From the NCBI GenBank assembly GCA_002787775.1, contig PCUW01000019.1, positions 1-64,000 of the forward strand: DNA of 64,000 nt. Reading direction: 5' to 3'. The DNA is from Bdellovibrionales bacterium CG12_big_fil_rev_8_21_14_0_65_38_15. Its GTDB lineage: Bacteria; Bdellovibrionota; Bacteriovoracia; Bacteriovoracales; Bacteriovoracaceae. Below the pieces are notes generated by a model that saw only the letters and a program-made list of their open reading frames with translations, was not told the DNA's origin and made no database searches. The position numbers and the translations under genes were made by a program. Every line of letters begins with the position of its first letter. Position 1 is the stretch's first letter. Shown one piece after another: positions 62,302-64,000 of the stretch.

Positions 62302-63468
62302 ATGACAAAAAAACTATGTATTCTTCCATTTACACAGTTATCAGTCGATACAAACTCTAACGCTAAAGTTTGTGCCTATTTTGATGAAAAAAATAATTTA
62401 GAGCCAGCCTCAATTGAAGAAATAGATGTCTTTTGGAAGTCATCTTATATGCAGTCCATAAGAGATTTAATGTTGAGTGGCCAAGAAATTGAGGCATGCA
62501 GCTCGTGTTATAGAGCTGAAGACCTAGGCCATGAAAGCTACCGACTCTTCTTCAATAAATTATACCAATCTGAATTTGAGGAAATTGTTTCTAATACAGA
62601 TAATCCTTCCATTTACGCTACACCGAAAAGACTTGAGCTAAGGGCGTCTAACACCTGCAATTTAAAATGTCGTATGTGTTCTCCTCATTTTAGTCATCTT
62701 ATCGCTAAAGAAGTTAATGACCCCTATCCGCTTAGAGAAATAACTGAAGAACTAAAAGGTGATCTATTTGATAAGACTGATTATTTTGAGGAAATATCTC
62801 TTTTAGGTGGAGAGCCAACAATTGATAAATACTCCTTAGACTATATTAAGCATATTATCGCTTCAAAGAGATCAAAAGAGATTAAATTAGTAATAACAAC
62901 AAATGCAACGACCCTTACGAAAGATCTCATCAGTGATATTTCCAAATTTAAAAGCTGTCATTTTGTTTTATCTATTGATGGAATAGATAAATTAAATGAG
63001 TATATTCGATATGGTAGCTCATGGAAGATAATTGAAAAGAATCTTGAAATCTTAAATCAATTATCTCAAAACATTCCGCAAATTACTTCATCAACAATCA
63101 TGACAGTTCAAAATTATAATATTTTTAATATTAAAGAATATTTAAAATATTTTTCAGTTTATTTCTCGTCAGATTATTCAAAAATCCGCCTCAATGTTCT
63201 TGATGGCCCAGAACATTTAAGTATTTATTCTTTACCAAAACATATAAAGATAAAAGTCCTTGAAGAACTATCCAGCATTAACATTAATGCTGAAGATAGT
63301 CGCCTTTGTGGTTTGGATACGATCAAAAAAATCCTTGCACAAAATGAGATTAAAGATAACAAAGCTTTTCAAAAATTTCTTTTCACAGCGACGATCTTAG
63401 ATCGCTTAAGGAAACAACAATTGAAAATTGCCTCACCAAAGTTATTTTTTGCATTATTCAATAAGTGA
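62302..63468 (+). CDS. Radical SAM protein with N-terminal cysteine (twitch-like) module
   Basis: 388 residues. A radical SAM core carries CNLKCRMC (Cys119, Cys123, Cys126) for the cluster that cleaves S-adenosylmethionine, the GGEPTID segment, and TTNAT. An N-terminal module carries four cysteines (KLC6, KVC24, ACSSC66-69) and the G-x-E...SYR pattern of twitch-type auxiliary cluster domains, here before the core. Such proteins modify proteins, peptides or cofactors; the substrate is unknown. No leader-peptide-like small gene lies nearby except the exported protein upstream. No membrane segments. Confidence 0.85.
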   Translation: MTKKLCILPFTQLSVDTNSNAKVCAYFDEKNNLEPASIEEIDVFWKSSYMQSIRDLMLSGQEIEACSSCYRAEDLGHESYRLFFNKLYQSEFEEIVSNTDNPSIYATPKRLELRASNTCNLKCRMCSPHFSHLIAKEVNDPYPLREITEELKGDLFDKTDYFEEISLLGGEPTIDKYSLDYIKHIIASKRSKEIKLVITTNATTLTKDLISDISKFKSCHFVLSIDGIDKLNEYIRYGSSWKIIEKNLEILNQLSQNIPQITSSTIMTVQNYNIFNIKEYLKYFSVYFSSDYSKIRLNVLDGPEHLSIYSLPKHIKIKVLEELSSININAEDSRLCGLDTIKKILAQNEIKDNKAFQKFLFTATILDRLRKQQLKIASPKLFFALFNK

Positions 63469-63502
63469 AATTTTGTGAAATATCTTCTTTATAGGTAGGT
63501 GG

Positions 63503-64000
63503 CTAGTAAGTTCTTCTACCAAGGTAATGGACAATTTCGATCAATGGCTCTTTGGCCTTAGTGATTTGCTCATAAGTCAGCTGACTATGGCTTGGAATTT
63601 CTTTAGCCATGACTTCGATTAGTTCAAGACATTTATCTAAGTGATCACGTGCCCTAGCTTCAACAATATTGACGGCACGATCTAGATTTTTTTCACTCCA
63701 AACTGAAGAAGCTGATTCACCAGCTAAAAATCTTTCTTTAAGCTCAGGGTTGAGCTCCATCCACTCATATAGAACAGAATTAATAATGCCATTTTCAAGA
63801 TCTAGAAGATGATCTTTTTTTGAGTTACCACTAAAGTCAAGTGTGTCGTCCATTTGCTGAAAAGCAAGACCCAGGTGATAGCCAAAGTCTCTGGCGTAAC
63901 CAATAACAGCTTCAGGTAGACCCGCCAAAGTCGCAGGGGCCACAGCACACCAACTCATAACAGAAGCTGTTTTTTTATTAGCGATAAGTTCAATAAGTTC
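63503..64000 (-). CDS. Polyprenyl synthetase (C-terminal part, gene enters from beyond the window)
   Basis: The minus-strand frame runs uninterrupted from the window edge at 64000 to the stop at 63503, giving the last 165 residues. Visible are NKKTASVMSW (the conserved K-T region) and the second Asp-rich motif in LAFQQMDDTLDF, which binds Mg-diphosphate, so this is a trans-isoprenyl diphosphate synthase of the IspA/IspB/HepT group that builds the side chain of quinones or other isoprenoids. The chain length made cannot be judged because the first Asp-rich motif is outside the window. Any internal ATG (63958) is not the start. Confidence 0.88.
   Translation of the reverse strand, partial: ELIELIANKKTASVMSWCAVAPATLAGLPEAVIGYARDFGYHLGLAFQQMDDTLDFSGNSKKDHLLDLENGIINSVLYEWMELNPELKERFLAGESASSVWSEKNLDRAVNIVEARARDHLDKCLELIEVMAKEIPSHSQLTYEQITKAKEPLIEIVHYLGRRTY

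Noticed and set aside
1-64000. CRISPR arrays, tRNA or rRNA genes, insertion sequences, prophage
   Set aside because: No regularly spaced repeats, cloverleaf, rRNA motif, transposase or phage structural gene was seen on either strand by eye.

Overview
The window is A+T-rich bacterial chromosome, gene-dense, with no rRNA, tRNA, CRISPR array, insertion sequence or prophage that I can recognise. An unusually large share of the genes encode exported proteins: small secreted proteins, lipoproteins, outer-membrane barrels and peptidoglycan-active enzymes. Taken with a class I lysyl-tRNA synthetase, a lysine 2,3-aminomutase and many single-domain signalling proteins, this suggests a Gram-negative member of the Bdellovibrionota (Bacteriovorax-like, class Bacteriovoracia). 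That placement is inference from gene content, not a database result.

Layout. 1-2815 is one tight operon: the end of an outer-membrane barrel gene, a DUF4266 lipoprotein, a DUF3570 outer-membrane protein, a TlpA-like thioredoxin and an ApbE-type FMN transferase, followed by an exported 452-residue protein. 4.2-9.5 kb holds small secreted proteins, two exported alpha/beta hydrolases and a CNNM/CBS membrane protein. 9.6-24.9 kb holds a large secreted Glu/Gln-rich protein, an acyl-CoA dehydrogenase, a TolB-Kelch double propeller, NhaC, an MnmC-like methyltransferase, a degenerate receiver/HD-GYP protein, a FabK/nitronate-monooxygenase-like enzyme, HtpX, an orphan ATPase domain and the TldD/PmbA protease pair. 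24.9-28.7 kb (minus strand) is an exported operon with two Cys/His peptidase-like proteins (NlpC/P60 and a CHAP-like one) and a periplasmic MsrA. 28.9-32.6 kb has kamA and an osmoprotectant ABC importer whose binding protein and permease are fused.

32.7-41.3 kb contains an outer-membrane protein, a cytoplasmic penicillin-acylase homologue and four uncharacterised exported proteins. Then come two glycosyltransferases (convergent), a LemA-TPM-TPM-FHA-membrane protein operon, a secreted lysozyme-like protein, thyA-folA, an NamZ-type muramidase, the livK-terminator-livHMGF branched-chain amino acid importer, two tiny genes, an orphan receiver, class I LysRS, a CHASE-domain hybrid kinase, an Xaa-Pro aminopeptidase, a radical SAM protein with an N-terminal cysteine module, and the 3' part of a polyprenyl synthetase gene.

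The best candidate for an undescribed system is the first operon. The DUF3570 barrel carries a D-x-x-T-G-A-S motif that matches the acceptor motif of ApbE flavin transferases, and ApbE is encoded two genes downstream, so this may be a flavinylated outer-membrane protein served by a thioredoxin and a Cys-tailed lipoprotein. No gene-free stretch exceeds 300 bases; the longest (about 207 bases, 6009-6215) holds a strong hairpin.
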